Assembly (NCBI GenBank): GCA_030044325.1
Contig: JASHWA010000372.1
Location: 1 to 22,529 of the forward strand
Reading direction: 5' to 3'
DNA: 22,529 nucleotides
DNA from: Bryobacteraceae bacterium
GTDB lineage: Bacteria > Acidobacteriota > Terriglobia > Bryobacterales > Bryobacteraceae
Below the pieces are notes generated by a model. The model was not told the DNA's origin. It did no database searches and saw only the letters and a list, made by a program, of their open reading frames with translations. Both the position numbers and the translations under genes were made by a program. The stretch's first letter is position 1; every line of letters begins with the position of its first letter. Of this stretch, positions 21,340 through 22,529 are shown piece after piece.

Positions 21340-22529
21340 ATGCATCGCAGCGTGATCTTTTTAACGATTTTCTTGTCGGCCGCCGGCCTTGAGGCCCAGC
21401 GCCGCGGCGGTCGCGGCGGCGGCGACGATTTCCGTTTCCGCTTCGTCGGACCGCTCGCCGGCAATCGCGTCGCCTCCATCGCCGGCATCCCTGGCGATAT
21501 CAATACTTACTACGCAGGCGCCGCCTCGGGCGGCATTTTCAAATCCACCGACGGCGGATTCGACTGGACCCCGATTTTCGATAACGAATCCGTCGCCGCC
21601 ATCGGCTCGCTCGCCGTCGCCAATTCGAATCCCAGCATCGTGTGGGCCGGAACCGGCGAAGCCTGGGCCATCCGCGATGTCGATGTAATGGGCAACGGAA
21701 TTTATAAATCCACCGACGCCGGGCGCACCTGGCAACACATGGGACTCGATCATACCGGCCGCATCGGGCGCATCGTCGTCCATCCCACCGATCCCGGGAT
21801 CGTCTACGCCTGCGCGCTCGGCCGTATGACCGGACCCCAGCAGGAGCGCGGCGTGTATCGCTCGACCGACGGCGGCGCCCACTGGGAGCGCGTGCTCTTT
21901 GTCGATGAAAACACCGGCTGCAGCGGCCTGAGCATGGATGCGAAAAATCCGCAAGTTCTGTTCGCCGGAACCTGGCAGGCCGAAATGCACACCTACGGCG
22001 AATTCAGCGGAGGCGCGGGCAGCGGCGTCTACGTTTCGCGCGACGGCGGCTCGACCTGGCGTCATCTCACCGCCGGTCTGCCCCATTCGCCAGTCGGGAA
22101 AATCGATGTCGCCGTCGCGCCTTCGAACTCCGATCGCGTCTACGCGCTGATCCAGACCGCCGATCAGGGATCGATGTGGCGCTCCGACGACGCCGGCAAC
22201 ACCTGGCGCGTGGTCAACTGGGATCGCGCGCTGATCGGCCGCGCCGGCTACTACATCCACCTCGCGGTTTCTCCCAACAACGAAAACGAAGTGATGGTCT
22301 CCAACAGCTCCTTCCATGTTTCGCTCGACGGCGGCGAAACTTTTCGCCCCCAGCCCTGGGGTGGCGACAATCACGATATCTGGTGGGATAGAACCAATCC
22401 CGACCGCTTCGTCATCACCCACGACGGCGGTCTGAGCATCACCACGTCGCACGGCCACGGTTTCAATCGCGTCACGCTGCCCGTCGGCCAGATGTATCAC
22501 GTCGCCGTGGACGACCAGATTCCCTATGA
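21340..22529 (+). CDS. Exported Asp-box (BNR/VPS10-like) repeat protein, N-terminal part
   Basis: From ATG 21340 (after ACGGAG) the frame stays open to the window end, giving 396 residues. MHRSVIFLTIFLSAAGLEAQ is a signal peptide, followed by a Gly/Arg-rich linker. Six Asp-box motifs (SxDxGxTW type) follow: residues 69-76, 124-131, 175-182, 233-240, 282-289 and 328-335, spaced as in beta-propeller blades. WD40/YVTN/BNR-like proteins of this type are large, exported and common in Acidobacteria and Bacteroidetes; some relatives are glycosidases (GH74), but no catalytic residues can be assigned here. The protein should act outside the cytoplasm. It is divergent from the thioesterase operon, with 169 bp between. 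Confidence 0.9.
   Translation, partial: MHRSVIFLTIFLSAAGLEAQRRGGRGGGDDFRFRFVGPLAGNRVASIAGIPGDINTYYAGAASGGIFKSTDGGFDWTPIFDNESVAAIGSLAVANSNPSIVWAGTGEAWAIRDVDVMGNGIYKSTDAGRTWQHMGLDHTGRIGRIVVHPTDPGIVYACALGRMTGPQQERGVYRSTDGGAHWERVLFVDENTGCSGLSMDAKNPQVLFAGTWQAEMHTYGEFSGGAGSGVYVSRDGGSTWRHLTAGLPHSPVGKIDVAVAPSNSDRVYALIQTADQGSMWRSDDAGNTWRVVNWDRALIGRAGYYIHLAVSPNNENEVMVSNSSFHVSLDGGETFRPQPWGGDNHDIWWDRTNPDRFVITHDGGLSITTSHGHGFNRVTLPVGQMYHVAVDDQIPY

Noticed and set aside
21361..22500. Minus-strand open frame of 379 codons at the right edge
   Set aside because: The plus strand encodes six regular Asp-box repeats and a signal peptide; the antisense frame is Gly/Ala/Asp-rich shadow.

Overview
The window is GC-rich bacterial chromosome, densely packed with about 24 protein genes on both strands. 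No rRNA, tRNA, CRISPR array, insertion sequence or phage gene was seen. Several traits suggest an Acidobacteriota genome, probably of the Solibacter/Bryobacterales type: export signals ending in -AQ, an exported Asp-box (BNR/VPS10-like) repeat protein, a bacillithiol-transferase-like DinB protein, an exported HpcH/HpaI aldolase, and many small lineage-type hypothetical genes. This assignment is inference; no marker gene proves it.

Layout, left to right. 1-1433 (+): the end of a probable surface protein, a class I SAM methyltransferase, and a 53-residue zinc-ribbon-like protein behind a consensus promoter. 1440-4124 (-): a two-domain lipid acyltransferase (PlsC-like plus GNAT-like) followed by a PHP-domain phosphoesterase. 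The acyltransferase seems to carry a one-base frameshift just after its true start. 4194-4715 (-): a DinB/YfiT protein. 4851-5732 (+): truB. 5971-6744 (+): an exported HpcH/HpaI aldolase. 6884-7855 (-): a tandem GNAT protein. 7933-9147 (+): a CaiB/BaiF CoA-transferase. 9271-9963 (-): a second methyltransferase, divergent from two tandem paralogous GT-C-like membrane proteins (10008-13480, +) that overlap by one base.

13521-15331 (-): an unknown 193-residue protein overlapping by 4 bp a periplasmic adaptor (HlyD/MacA-like). 15361-16969 (+): a patatin-like lipase, a 99-residue unknown and a 2H (LigT-like) phosphoesterase. 17070-17450 (+): an orphan 126-residue protein with a near-consensus promoter. 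17440-18486 (-): the most unusual locus, a 73-residue exported peptide made of three DAPTPGCYPNC repeats, followed by a strong perfect hairpin and then a seven-helix membrane protein. 18595-19464 (+): a PPK2 polyphosphate kinase. 19594-21170 (-): an apparent operon of a PaaI-type thioesterase, a stand-alone LigD-type 3'-phosphoesterase and an HdeD-family membrane protein. 21340-end (+): an exported Asp-box repeat protein, cut by the window edge.

Most genes are housekeeping or accessory genes without one shared pathway. The best candidate for something undescribed is the Cys/Pro repeat-peptide locus at 18207-18545. Its repeats differ almost only at synonymous positions in the first six codons and are identical in the last five, so the peptide sequence itself looks selected. 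Second-tier items are the tandem GT-C paralogs, the frameshifted acyltransferase, the exported aldolase and several start codons that sit immediately after -10-like boxes (possible leaderless mRNAs).
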